From contig NZ_CP009458.1 in assembly GCF_000758305.1 (NCBI RefSeq), forward strand, positions 1,674,001 to 1,738,000: 64,000 nt of DNA. Direction: 5' to 3'. The notes beneath the pieces were generated by a model. It was not told the origin of the DNA, ran no database searches, and saw only the letters and a list, made by a program, of their open reading frames with translations. Origin of the DNA: Cedecea neteri. Its GTDB lineage: Bacteria; Pseudomonadota; Gammaproteobacteria; Enterobacterales; Enterobacteriaceae. Position 1 is the first letter of the stretch; each line of letters opens with the position of its first letter. Positions 43,115 through 51,713 of the stretch are shown here, piece after piece. The translations under genes were made by a program, and so were the position numbers.

Positions 43115-45288
43115 TGGGATCACTGAATTGGAGCGGCAGGAAACACCTGCCCGTGATACGCCAGGCGGAGTCTGCCGAATGCGGCTTAGCCTGCCTGGCG
43201 ATGATAGCCTGCTGGCACGGACTCAACACCGATTTACCAACCCTACGTGAGCGCTTTACGGTCAGCACACAGGGAATGACTCTGCAGAGGCTGACGCAGT
43301 GTGCCTCAGGTCTTCACCTGTCTTCACGGGCTGTAAGGCTCGAACTTGCGGATCTGAGGGCGCTTGCCCTGCCGTGCATTCTTCACTGGAATATGAATCA
43401 TTTCGTCGTGTTGCATAAAGTTCGAGGCAACCAGCTCACCCTGCACGATCCTGACCGGGGAAAGATTAGGCTCTCCCTGCAGGAGGCCGGGAAACATTTT
43501 ACTGGCATAGCGCTGGAGTTGACGCCCACCACAGATTTCATGCCCCGGGATGAACGACAAAAAATAAACCTGCGCCAGCTAACCGGAAAAACGCCGGGGC
43601 TGGTGCCAGCGATGGTGCGTATTCTTATTTTTGCTCTGGCGCTGGAAATACTGGCGCTGGGGACACCGTTGCTTAACCAACTGGTGATTGATGAGGTGCT
43701 GGTTGCCGCCGACAGAAACCTCCTGACGCTGGTGATTGCAGCGCTATTGTTGCTGGCTGTGACGCAGATGCTGCTCTCCCTGGCCAGGCAGTGGGCGACC
43801 ATCACCCTGTCGGTAAACTTCAATATGCAGTGGGCTGCCCGGGTCTTTCATCACCTGGTACGGCTGCCGCTGAGCTGGTTTGATGCCCGCAGCCGCGGCA
43901 GCATCAGCGCCCGTTTCAGCGCGGTGGACAGTATTCAGCATGCACTGACCACTCAGGTACTGGAAGGCATTCTCGATGTGCTGCTGGTTGCCACTTCGCT
44001 GACAATGATGCTGCTGTATAGCCCGGGCATGACGCTGATTGCCGTTATGGCCGCCGTTATTTACGGACTCCTGAGAGCGCTCTGGTACCCCTCTCTAAAG
44101 CAGGCTGCAGAAGATGCCTGGGATGCTGAAGCGCGTGAGTCCGGTTATTTTCTAGAAACACTGGGTGGGATCCTGAGTCTCCGGATCAACGGTGTCATGC
44201 CGCACAGGGAGGCTGCATGGCTCAATCTCAATGTTATTCGCAGGAATACCCAGTTGCGTCAGAGTCGCCTGATGATGGGGTATGACATCGCACACACCCT
44301 GACGGGCAGCGTGGTTACCGCGGTAATACTCTGGAAAGGTGCAGGTGAGGTACTGGACGGGACTTTTACCGTGGGAATGCTGGTCGCCTATCTGGCCTAT
44401 CAGGGACGTTTCTCAGGAAGTATCAGCAGCCTGACGGATAAGTTTTTTTCCTGGCGTATGCTGGATATCTATAATACCCGACTGGCAGATATTGTGCTCA
44501 GCCAGACAGAAGAGCAGCTGCACCAACCCTTTTCAACGGATGACATCCATCGGAATTATTCCCCCGTTATCTGTGATGCTCTGCCGAAAGAGGTAGGGGC
44601 ACCGCTGACGCTGGCGGGTATTTCGTTTCGTCATAAAGGCGCCGGTGAAAATGTTCTCAGTGATATATCGCTGACGGTGAATCCTGGGGAAGTGGTGGCC
44701 ATTACCGGGAAATCAGGCTGTGGGAAATCCACGCTGGTTAAACTGATACTGGGGATCCACACGCCTGAAGCCGGAGAAATTCGCACTTTTGGCGTGGCAC
44801 ATACCCACACCAACTATTTTCAGGTACGCCAGCAAATTGGGACTGTCTTGCAGGAAGATCAGCTTTTCCGGGGCTCAATTGCTGACAATATTATTTTCTT
44901 CAGTGATGAGAGAGATCAGGTTCGAATGGCCTGGTGTGCGAGGATGGCGCTGATTGACGCAGACATTCTGGCTATGCCAATGGGGTACCAGACCCTGGTC
45001 GGTGAAACGGGAGGCACACTTTCCGGAGGACAAAAACAACGGATCCTGCTGGCCAGAGCATTGTACAAGCAACCCAGATTTTTACTGCTCGATGAAGCCA
45101 CCAGTCACCTGGATGTGGAGAGTGAAATTATCATCAGCCAGACGCTCAAGGATTCGGGTATTGCTGTACTGCTGATAGCTCACCGCCAGGAAACACTGGC
45201 CTCGGCCGATCGTGTTCTTTTCATGGAGGGGGGTAAATTTGTGCGTCAGATAGAAGCGCATGGCGAGAGCTGGTGCACCCTGAGCTGA
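43114..45288 (+). CDS. C39-peptidase ABC exporter, CvaB/MchF family
   Basis: The 724-residue protein has three parts. The N-terminal C39 peptidase (about 1-140) has Gln17, catalytic Cys23 (QAESAECGLAC), His96 (NHFVVL) and Asp112 (HDPDRG), and cleaves double-glycine leaders. Next come a six-helix transmembrane domain (about 160-440) and an ATPase with Walker A GKSGCGKST (532-540), LSGGQ (636-640) and Walker B LLLDEAT (Asp660, Glu661). All catalytic residues are present, so it should both trim and export the two precursors. The start at 43114 overlaps the adaptor stop; an in-frame ATG at 43066 lies inside the adaptor gene. No TolC homologue is encoded nearby. Confidence 0.93.
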   Translation: MGSLNWSGRKHLPVIRQAESAECGLACLAMIACWHGLNTDLPTLRERFTVSTQGMTLQRLTQCASGLHLSSRAVRLELADLRALALPCILHWNMNHFVVLHKVRGNQLTLHDPDRGKIRLSLQEAGKHFTGIALELTPTTDFMPRDERQKINLRQLTGKTPGLVPAMVRILIFALALEILALGTPLLNQLVIDEVLVAADRNLLTLVIAALLLLAVTQMLLSLARQWATITLSVNFNMQWAARVFHHLVRLPLSWFDARSRGSISARFSAVDSIQHALTTQVLEGILDVLLVATSLTMMLLYSPGMTLIAVMAAVIYGLLRALWYPSLKQAAEDAWDAEARESGYFLETLGGILSLRINGVMPHREAAWLNLNVIRRNTQLRQSRLMMGYDIAHTLTGSVVTAVILWKGAGEVLDGTFTVGMLVAYLAYQGRFSGSISSLTDKFFSWRMLDIYNTRLADIVLSQTEEQLHQPFSTDDIHRNYSPVICDALPKEVGAPLTLAGISFRHKGAGENVLSDISLTVNPGEVVAITGKSGCGKSTLVKLILGIHTPEAGEIRTFGVAHTHTNYFQVRQQIGTVLQEDQLFRGSIADNIIFFSDERDQVRMAWCARMALIDADILAMPMGYQTLVGETGGTLSGGQKQRILLARALYKQPRFLLLDEATSHLDVESEIIISQTLKDSGIAVLLIAHRQETLASADRVLFMEGGKFVRQIEAHGESWCTLS

Positions 45289-45299
45289 ATTAAAAACAA

Positions 45300-45393
45300 C
45301 AGCTGGAAAACGTTAAAAACCGGCTGCTGTAACTGTCCGACTTTCAGCGGTTATTTGTTCGGATCCTGGCCGTTTAGCGAGCCAGGGCGTTAA
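45300..45393 (+). pseudogene. uxuR: decayed duplicate of the uxuR 3' end (island boundary)
   Basis: Two blocks match the end of uxuR: 45304-45341 against 39428-39465 (34 of 38 bases identical) and 45348-45393 against 39486-39531 (39 of 46), with about 14 fewer bases between them here. In the uxuR frame it reads LENVKNRLL, then a stop where uxuR has Glu, and later GYLFGSWPFSEPGR followed by the same stop position. It is non-functional and lies on the far side of the microcin genes from uxuR. It ends 12 bp before the convergent anti-sigma gene. Confidence 0.9.
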
Positions 45394-45405
45394 CCGGGTC
45401 TTAAT

Positions 45406-46203
45406 TCAAACTACCTGCCGCTGTAGTCGTTCCCCGCTTTGCTGTAAATCCTGCTGCGGATTGCGGCCTATCAGCACATATTCATACCCTTTGCTGCGCC
45501 ACCAGACCAGGTTGAGGCCGCGGCGGACTTCGTGTTTCAGCTCGGGGCTGTCATCCGCTTTGCTGCGGGAAATACAGAGCGCCATCGGCCCGTAGCTGGC
45601 GTGAAGATAAGCAATTTGCGCGATAGAGGTGCTGTCGTAGCGCAGCATCCTCACGCTTTTTAGCTCGGCTTCCGGCAGCTCAACTTCACCTTGCTGCAGC
45701 CTGAGGCCTATGTCCTGCTGCAAACGGTTCAGGCCGTTTTGCAGCGCCTGAGGTGTGACGTTGATGTCCGCCAGCGTTTCGGCGCTGTAGAGCGACATGT
45801 ACTGTGCAATCAGGTCGCGAATTTCAGGTTCCCCACTGAGCTTTTGCTGGCCGGGGCGAATAAAGTGCCCGGCAAGTACGCCGACGGCGAGGAAGCTGAG
45901 GGAGGCGGCTATCAGGCTGCGACGGCTGACGCCCTTCGCCTGCGGCTTCACGTTCACCGGCTGATGCAACAGCACGTTGAGTTTGGCCTGCATTCTATCG
46001 ACTGGCGCTTCTTCCAGAAGCGGGGCGAATGCCTGTTGCCAGGGTTGATTGCTTTGCATGAGGGGCTCAACGCGGGCGGCCAGAGCGGCATCGTCATTTA
46101 ACTGCTGCTCAAAGGCGTGACGCTCATCCTCGCGCATTTCGCCGTCCAGCCAGGCCAGGATAGCCTCATCGCTCCACGGAGCGGAGAAGGATTGACGTGT
46201 CAT
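45406..46203 (-). CDS. anti-sigma factor (transmembrane), partner of the adjacent ECF sigma factor
   Basis: The 265-residue protein has an N-terminal anti-sigma-type helical segment (about 10-50, DEAILAWLDGEMREDERHAFEQQL), one membrane segment (about 96-115) and a periplasmic C-terminal domain of about 150 residues. It presumably holds the sigma factor inactive at the membrane until an envelope signal arrives. No HxxxCxxC zinc motif is visible. Its start overlaps the sigma stop codon by 4 bp. Confidence 0.85.
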   Translation of the reverse strand: MTRQSFSAPWSDEAILAWLDGEMREDERHAFEQQLNDDAALAARVEPLMQSNQPWQQAFAPLLEEAPVDRMQAKLNVLLHQPVNVKPQAKGVSRRSLIAASLSFLAVGVLAGHFIRPGQQKLSGEPEIRDLIAQYMSLYSAETLADINVTPQALQNGLNRLQQDIGLRLQQGEVELPEAELKSVRMLRYDSTSIAQIAYLHASYGPMALCISRSKADDSPELKHEVRRGLNLVWWRSKGYEYVLIGRNPQQDLQQSGERLQRQVV

Positions 46204-46682
46204 TTGAGCTCCTTCTTCATCGTCGGCATCAGGTGTTTGGCCAGCGTCAGACGCGCGGCGGCCAGGCGGCTCATCACGGTGCCGATGGGAATGGCCAGCG
46301 TGTCGGCTGCTTCCTGATAGGTAAAGCCTTCGACATACACTAAAAACACGGTATTACGCTGGGCTTCAGGCAGCTCGCTGACCTGCTGCAGCAGCGCGTG
46401 ATACTGATGCTTATCTTCGGTGCTTTCGCTGTCTGCCAGTTGGCTGAGTTCGTCGCTGTCGACAAAACCCTGGCCCTGGCGAACGCGCAGGGCGCGGATT
46501 TCGTTGATCCAGATAGAGTACAAAATCGCAAACAGCCAGCGGTCGATCCGCGTGCCGGACTGAAACTGGCTGCAGCGCTCCAGAGCGCGCACGCAGGTGG
46601 ACTGAACCAAATCTTCAGCCACATCTCGATTGCGGGACAGCACCATGCCATAACGCCAGAGGCGGGCAAGGTGCTGTGCCAA
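46200..46682 (-). CDS. ECF-type sigma-70 family RNA polymerase sigma factor
   Basis: The sigma factor of about 160 residues has region 2 (RNRDVAEDLVQSTCVRALER, WLFAILYSIWINEIR) and region 4 (LPEAQRNTVFLVYVEGFTYQEAADTLAIPIGTVMSRLAAARLTL). The start is uncertain: the frame extends upstream to a stop near 46725 without an ATG or GTG, and the given start is a TTG at 46682; homologues seem to start a few residues earlier, so a rare start codon is possible. It is followed by the anti-sigma gene, and the TPR and cytochrome b genes lie upstream in the same direction. Confidence 0.85.
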   Translation of the reverse strand: MAQHLARLWRYGMVLSRNRDVAEDLVQSTCVRALERCSQFQSGTRIDRWLFAILYSIWINEIRALRVRQGQGFVDSDELSQLADSESTEDKHQYHALLQQVSELPEAQRNTVFLVYVEGFTYQEAADTLAIPIGTVMSRLAAARLTLAKHLMPTMKKELK

Positions 46683-46724
46683 CTGTAAACGAACTTCGTT
46701 GACGGTGATTTTTATGTCCTCAAC

Positions 46725-47261
46725 TTAGGACTCCGGGTGTCCGTCAATGGCGGCTTTCAAATCGCGATACTCCTCGCAGCCGGTTCCGCAGAGCGTTTTA
46801 ATGGTGGCCAACTGGGCTTTCGCCAGGTCTGGGCGCCCTTTAATCATCCACGCTTCACCGAGGTATTCACGCACTTTGGCGTAGTGCGGATCCAGGGCGA
46901 TGGAGCGCTGATAATAGCCGATTCCTTCGTCGGTGCGCCCCAATTTTCTTGTGGCGTAGCCCCGGTAGTTCCAGGCTTCACGCGTGTTGGGCTGCTGCAG
47001 GGTATCCAGCAGGTTTAACGCTTCCTGGTAACGGCCAGATTTTGCCAGATGGTAAGCATATTGCGTTTTATCGCCGTCGCTTAACATGCTGCTTTTTTCC
47101 ACGGTACAGGTTTTGGTTTTGCTGTCGTACACCTGGCCTTTCGGGCAGTCCGGCGTTTTGGAATCATCGTCGCCCATGGCGCTGGCGGTGGCGGAGTAGA
47201 AAAGCCCGCTGGTCACCAGGCACAGCAAAGGCAGCAGTTTACGGGTTGAAGGCATGTTCAT
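46725..47261 (-). CDS. secreted TPR-repeat protein
   Basis: The 178-residue precursor has a signal peptide ending ATASA (about 28), a short Cys-containing segment (DCPKGQVYDSKTKTC) and two to three tetratricopeptide repeats (about 75-150, QYAYHLAKSGRYQEALNLL and AWNYRGYATRKLGRTDEGIGYYQRSIALDP). A second cysteine pair (CGTGC) is near the C-terminus. It is probably a periplasmic scaffold linked to the sigma/anti-sigma system. The ATG at 47261 has AGGA upstream; a longer frame to 47372 overlaps the cytochrome gene and is rejected. Confidence 0.85.
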   Translation of the reverse strand: MNMPSTRKLLPLLCLVTSGLFYSATASAMGDDDSKTPDCPKGQVYDSKTKTCTVEKSSMLSDGDKTQYAYHLAKSGRYQEALNLLDTLQQPNTREAWNYRGYATRKLGRTDEGIGYYQRSIALDPHYAKVREYLGEAWMIKGRPDLAKAQLATIKTLCGTGCEEYRDLKAAIDGHPES

Positions 47262-47277
47262 GGTGTCGTCCTGTAGG

Positions 47278-47868
47278 TTAGCGAGAGTTGCCTTTGCAGG
47301 CGGGGAGCATGCGGCGCAGCGTGCCGTCACGCAGAACATAATGGTGAAGCAGGGCGGCGACGGCATGTGCACCCGCCAGCAGGATCAGCGCCCAGGCCAC
47401 GTTGTTGTGCAGCATCGCCAGGGTATGGCGCAGCGTCGGATCGATGTTAAACACGTCCGGGACTTCAAAGAGGTTAAAGAACCAGAACGGTTCGCCCTGC
47501 GCCCAGCGGAACAGGAAGCCGAGCGTGGCCTGGGTTAGCAGCAGGATGTAAAGCACGCCATGCGTGGCATGAGCGGCGATGCGAAATGCGCCGGGCATAG
47601 GTACTTTTTCCAGCTTTCTCGACGGCGAAAAAGCGGCGCTAATGCGCCAGATCAGCCGGACGACAATCACCGCGCCAAGCAGGATGCCAAAGGAAATGTG
47701 TAGTGATTGCAGGCCTTTACGCAGTGGCGTGCCGCGTTCAAGGACTTCCCAGACGTGCGCGCTGGCAAACAGAAATATGACGCAGAAGGCGGTAACCCAG
47801 TGGAGGGCCATGCTAAAGGCATCGTAGCGCTTGCGGAGCGGCGCAGCTTCGGGGGGCAGGTAACTCAT
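47278..47868 (-). CDS. cytochrome b561-family membrane protein
   Basis: The 196-residue protein has four hydrophobic segments and histidines placed as in CybB-type diheme cytochromes (ALHW, LHISFG, HATHG, LHNNVAWALILLAGAHAVAALLHHY). It probably moves electrons between quinones and a periplasmic partner. It is the first gene of the set ending with the sigma and anti-sigma genes, 16 bp before the TPR gene. Confidence 0.88.
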   Translation of the reverse strand: MSYLPPEAAPLRKRYDAFSMALHWVTAFCVIFLFASAHVWEVLERGTPLRKGLQSLHISFGILLGAVIVVRLIWRISAAFSPSRKLEKVPMPGAFRIAAHATHGVLYILLLTQATLGFLFRWAQGEPFWFFNLFEVPDVFNIDPTLRHTLAMLHNNVAWALILLAGAHAVAALLHHYVLRDGTLRRMLPACKGNSR

Positions 47869-47992
47869 GATTGTCTCTTCCTCAGGTTCTTGTAAGGAGT
47901 AAACAATCGGGGCGGGGATTTTATTCGGTGAAAACGAAAAAAAAAGCCAGGCACTCCGCAGAGGCCTGACTTGATAGGGGCCGAAGGGCTGC

Positions 47993-49105
47993 TTACAGCG
48001 CTTTTTCCCACACGGATTGCGGCAGCAAATAAACCGCTTTTTCAGCGTGCTGGCCGTCGGTCACGATGTGTTTGATGCCGCTTGCCATCACGGCCAGCGT
48101 CACGTCGAAGGCGTTCAGGCTGTCGCCGAAGCCCGCGGTCAGGTTCAGCATTGAGCCGTTCGCCATCAGGTAAAGCGTTTTGCCGTTAAGCTGGTAGGCG
48201 TTGATAAACGGCATTACTTCTTCGGTCGGGTATTGCTGCAGGTAGCCGCAGTCGATCTCTTCGGCGACGTGGCCCACGTTCAGCACGAACACGCCGTCTT
48301 TGGCTTTATCCAGTACCGCTGCGCTGACGACTTTTTTTGCCCCGGTGGCGGTGGCGACAACGTCGGTGGTGGCAATCACGTCATGAATATCAACCACATG
48401 CCAGCCATCATAGGCGGCCTGCAGGCGGCGAGCCGGATCTAACTCGGCAACCATCACCTGGCCGCCGTAGGCTTTGGCAGCGGCGGCAACGCCCTGGCCG
48501 ACCAGGCCATAGCCAATCACCAGCACTTTCTTTTCGTGCAGGGTGAGGTGGGTAGTCTGGAAGAAGGTTTGCCAGGCGGTGAGGCCAACCATGTGGCGGT
48601 TATGCAGGCCTTCTTTTACCGGCAGATCGTCCCAGTTAAAGATCGGGTAGCCAGGGCGCAGATCCGCGAGGCGGTTGACGCCGGAACCAGTGGCTTCGAG
48701 GCAGGCGACTACATCGCCAAATTCGCCACGCTGATGCAGCAGCGTAGTGATGTCGGCACCCATTTCGCACAGATGCGTTGGGCGCCAGGCAATGGCTTTT
48801 TCCCATGAGTCGTGCCAGTCGGCGTCGTTCATATTGCGCCATGCGCTGGCTTCCGCCCCGGCGGCGACCAGGTAAGCGACAACGTCATCCTGCACGGTGG
48901 TAGGGTTGCAGGTGGTGAGGAAGACTTTGGCATTTTTCTTCAGCAGGCCTTCAACCAGCGGGATCATTTTCAGGTCGAGATGCATATTGCAGGCGATGCG
49001 AACGTGGCTTAAGTCGGGCAGTGCCTGAACCTGTTTGAGGGTGCGAACCATGTGGCGGGTAGACCATGCAATCTCTTTGTTAAACATCTCGCTCTGGGTG
49101 CTCAC
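47993..49105 (-). CDS. S-adenosylhomocysteine hydrolase-like NAD-binding protein
   Basis: The 370-residue protein with a GTG start (AAGGAAAAGAC upstream) is shorter than typical AHCY (430-470). The family core is clear: TTCNPTTVQDDV (about 65-74), Asp118, Glu137 in LEATGSGVNRL, Lys164 and Asn169 in PVKEGLHNRH, and a Rossmann fingerprint GYGLVGQG (198-205). In AHCY the corresponding motif is KxxxDN; here it is K-E-G-L-H-N, so the catalytic Asp is replaced by His168. Enterobacteria normally recycle SAH through Pfs and LuxS, so this protein may not be a true SAH hydrolase. It is monocistronic by position. Confidence 0.82.
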   Translation of the reverse strand: MSTQSEMFNKEIAWSTRHMVRTLKQVQALPDLSHVRIACNMHLDLKMIPLVEGLLKKNAKVFLTTCNPTTVQDDVVAYLVAAGAEASAWRNMNDADWHDSWEKAIAWRPTHLCEMGADITTLLHQRGEFGDVVACLEATGSGVNRLADLRPGYPIFNWDDLPVKEGLHNRHMVGLTAWQTFFQTTHLTLHEKKVLVIGYGLVGQGVAAAAKAYGGQVMVAELDPARRLQAAYDGWHVVDIHDVIATTDVVATATGAKKVVSAAVLDKAKDGVFVLNVGHVAEEIDCGYLQQYPTEEVMPFINAYQLNGKTLYLMANGSMLNLTAGFGDSLNAFDVTLAVMASGIKHIVTDGQHAEKAVYLLPQSVWEKAL

Positions 49106-49308
49106 GTCTTTTCCTTATTAATTGTTTTTACTGGTTTTTATAAAATATATCATCACGTTAACGGGCGTCAGAATAGCAAAATGATGGCCGGTTGTTAATC
49201 GCTGAAACCGACGCGGCAGGTGTGACGTCTGCTTACCAATGTTTTGTTTTTTTCCCCGCTTTCTTCTCTATAGTAAAAGCTTCATCCCCTGATAAAAACG
49301 AGAAAAAT

Positions 49309-49893
49309 ATGATCAAGAAAGCGCTTGTTGTGTTGCTAAGCAGTGCCTTATTGACCCCGATGATAGCGAAGGCCGACAGTACGATAGTGTTCCTGCGTCA
49401 CGGTGAGAAACCGGCGAATAACAGTGGGCAGCTCACCTGCAAAGGGCTGAATCGCGCGCTGCAATTACCGTCGGTTCTGTTGAGCCAGTACGGCAAACCG
49501 GATGCCATCTACGCCGCCGCGCCGAAAGAGAACAAAACTGGCAGCTCGCTGCGCCCGTTAACCACCATCACGCCGACCGCGATCCGCCTTTCTCAGGCCA
49601 TCGATCTGAATTACCACGCCGAGCAGACGGACGAGCTGGCGGATGATTTACTGAAAACTCAAAGCAGCGGCCGCCTGACTTTTGTTTCGTGGGAGCATAA
49701 AAACCTGGTGATAGCGGCGCAAAAGCTGGTGAAGGAAACCGGCGGCGACCCAACCGTGGTGCCTAAATGGCCGGGCAGTGATTTTGATTCGCTGTACATC
49801 ATCAAACTGGACGATCAAAAGCGATTTAAATCTTTCACCCACGGGGCTGAAGGGCTGAATAACGTGCCGGACAGCTGCGCAGGCGCGAGCTGA
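49309..49893 (+). CDS. periplasmic histidine phosphatase-superfamily protein
   Basis: The 194-residue protein has a signal peptide ending IAKA (about 21) and the phosphohistidine motif FLRHGEKP; a second conserved histidine occurs in SWEHKN. The substrate is unknown. The start at 49309 gives a normal signal peptide; the in-frame start at 49192 would place 39 unlikely residues before it. Confidence 0.85.
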   Translation: MIKKALVVLLSSALLTPMIAKADSTIVFLRHGEKPANNSGQLTCKGLNRALQLPSVLLSQYGKPDAIYAAAPKENKTGSSLRPLTTITPTAIRLSQAIDLNYHAEQTDELADDLLKTQSSGRLTFVSWEHKNLVIAAQKLVKETGGDPTVVPKWPGSDFDSLYIIKLDDQKRFKSFTHGAEGLNNVPDSCAGAS

Positions 49894-49901
49894 CAGAAGA
49901 G

Positions 49902-49931
49902 AAAAACCCGTCTGGAAGACGGGTTTTTTTA
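49902..49931. terminator. bidirectional intrinsic terminator
   Basis: AAAAACCCGTC and GACGGGTTTTTTT pair around TGGAA, with A-run and T-run on opposite sides. It serves the histidine phosphatase gene on the plus strand and the porin gene on the minus strand, which converge here. Confidence 0.88.
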
Positions 49932-49950
49932 TGCACTTAGCAAAAGAGGA

Positions 49951-51624
49951 TTACCACCACACTTCAGCCTGAACGCCAGCCATAAACTCGTTTTTGCTGT
50001 TTTCGTTAAAGCGGAAGTTTGACAGCTCGTTGTCCAGAATATTCAGGTACGTGCCGTAGAAACGAATTTCAGGCCGCGAGCCGAGCAGGCTTGGGCCAAC
50101 CTTAAGAGCATGATAGAGCGTGGTTTTGTAGCCCGACTCTTTCAGGTTAACCCCTTGCTCGGTTTTGTTTTTCTGGGTAAACCAGCTCAGCTCCAGGCCG
50201 GTCTGGTTCCAGGTATCCCAAATCCACGCCGGGCGAATCACGGCCCGAATGCTGCTGAAGTCGCTGTGGGCGCCGCTCTCATAGCTATAAACATCGCTAC
50301 CCTGGGAGTAAACCAGCGCGTTAGCCATGATAATTCTGTCTGCGAGGTACATCTCGCCCTGCGAAATCAGACGCCAGGCCACGCCGTCCGTCTGGTCGCC
50401 GTAGTAATAGCGACCCGGTGCCATTGAGTTGCTGGCCCCGGAGAAGTTCGCAAAGCTGCTGGCGTAAGAGTTATTGGCCACCTGCAGAGTGAACTCGTTG
50501 AAGGTGTCGCGCGGCAGATCCTGGCGCACAATGGCGGTCGCCATCCAGGTATCCTTCAGCTTAAAGAAGGAGCCGTTATTTTCGTTGTCTTTCTGGTCGT
50601 CGGTCTTATTGGCAAAGGCATATTTGCCCATCAGCGACAGCGAACCTTTTTCCCACAGCGGAATGTTGCGGTAGCGCAGGTCAACCGAGTTGGTGTTCAT
50701 CTGCGTGGTGTGGCTGAAGTCGCGGGAGTAAACGTCGACGTCGTTGCGGCTAAGGGAGGCGTCAAGCTGGCCGACGCCCAGGTTCCAGTTTTGGATCCCG
50801 ACGGCCGCCGCCACCTGGGTGGTTAATGATTTCCAGTCGAGCATCTGGATTTCGTACTCAGGCAGTTTGTGCTTCCCGACCCAGAAGTCCGCTTCCGGCG
50901 CAAACGGCAGGAAGCCTCTGGTGGTCAGGAAAATATCGCTGAACTGCATGATGTTTTCGTTGCCGTTGTTATCACCAAACCAGGCGTCGTTATACTGCTC
51001 GCCGACGTTGCCGTCGTAGGTCACGATGGCGTTGGCGGTTTTACCGTCCTGGTTATAGACGCGCTGGTTCAGCGTTAAGTCGAACCAGCCGCTCATTTCG
51101 TTACCGAAACGGCCAAGCGACCCGGCGGCGTAGGTTTGGGCCGACCCGCGGTTTGCCGCAGCCCAACCGGAGCGGAAATACCCTTCGTAACTAAAGCCAA
51201 TATCATCTTTAATGTATTTGCTGATGTCTTTCAGGGTGACGTTTTCTACGGTAGTTTTGCCGCCTTCGTTATTGACCACGGTCACTTTTTGCGTGCCTTT
51301 CACCGGCGTTGGTGCCGGTTTAGTATCGAGATGATTATTTTCATTCTCGATGTTGTCGGCTACCGGAGAATAAACCGTCTGATTGACCGGTGTCGTTCCA
51401 GACTGCACGTTGTTACCGGCTGGCTGCAGTTGGGCGACCTTGTCTTTATATATGGCCAACTCTTTCTGCGTTTTATTTAATTCTGATTTGTTTTCTGATA
51501 ATTGTCTTTCAAGTAATTCCAGACGCTGCTCAACCGTTAATTTAGCTGCCATTGCGTGGGTTGAAGATAACGCCAGAAGGATGGATGAAGACAATAAGCT
51601 AACCTTCAATAAACTTGAATTCAT
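49951..51624 (-). CDS. LamB-family carbohydrate porin (BglH-like)
   Basis: The 557-residue outer-membrane protein has a signal peptide ending AMAA (about 27), an N-terminal coiled-coil extension (about 30-70, LTVEQRLELLERQLSENKSEL) as in ScrY/BglH, and a LamB-type 18-strand barrel ending in VQAEVWW with a terminal aromatic residue. It probably admits aryl-beta-glucosides or cellobiose-like sugars. It lies last in the minus-strand unit after the PTS IIB and IIC genes. Confidence 0.88.
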   Translation of the reverse strand: MNSSLLKVSLLSSSILLALSSTHAMAAKLTVEQRLELLERQLSENKSELNKTQKELAIYKDKVAQLQPAGNNVQSGTTPVNQTVYSPVADNIENENNHLDTKPAPTPVKGTQKVTVVNNEGGKTTVENVTLKDISKYIKDDIGFSYEGYFRSGWAAANRGSAQTYAAGSLGRFGNEMSGWFDLTLNQRVYNQDGKTANAIVTYDGNVGEQYNDAWFGDNNGNENIMQFSDIFLTTRGFLPFAPEADFWVGKHKLPEYEIQMLDWKSLTTQVAAAVGIQNWNLGVGQLDASLSRNDVDVYSRDFSHTTQMNTNSVDLRYRNIPLWEKGSLSLMGKYAFANKTDDQKDNENNGSFFKLKDTWMATAIVRQDLPRDTFNEFTLQVANNSYASSFANFSGASNSMAPGRYYYGDQTDGVAWRLISQGEMYLADRIIMANALVYSQGSDVYSYESGAHSDFSSIRAVIRPAWIWDTWNQTGLELSWFTQKNKTEQGVNLKESGYKTTLYHALKVGPSLLGSRPEIRFYGTYLNILDNELSNFRFNENSKNEFMAGVQAEVWW

Positions 51625-51713
51625 AGAATGTCCCAGAAGTATAATTATTATTTGCCTCCGGTTTTAATAACCGGAGGCGGGTGGAAATTAAATTGCTATC
51701 ATCGATTTATTTA

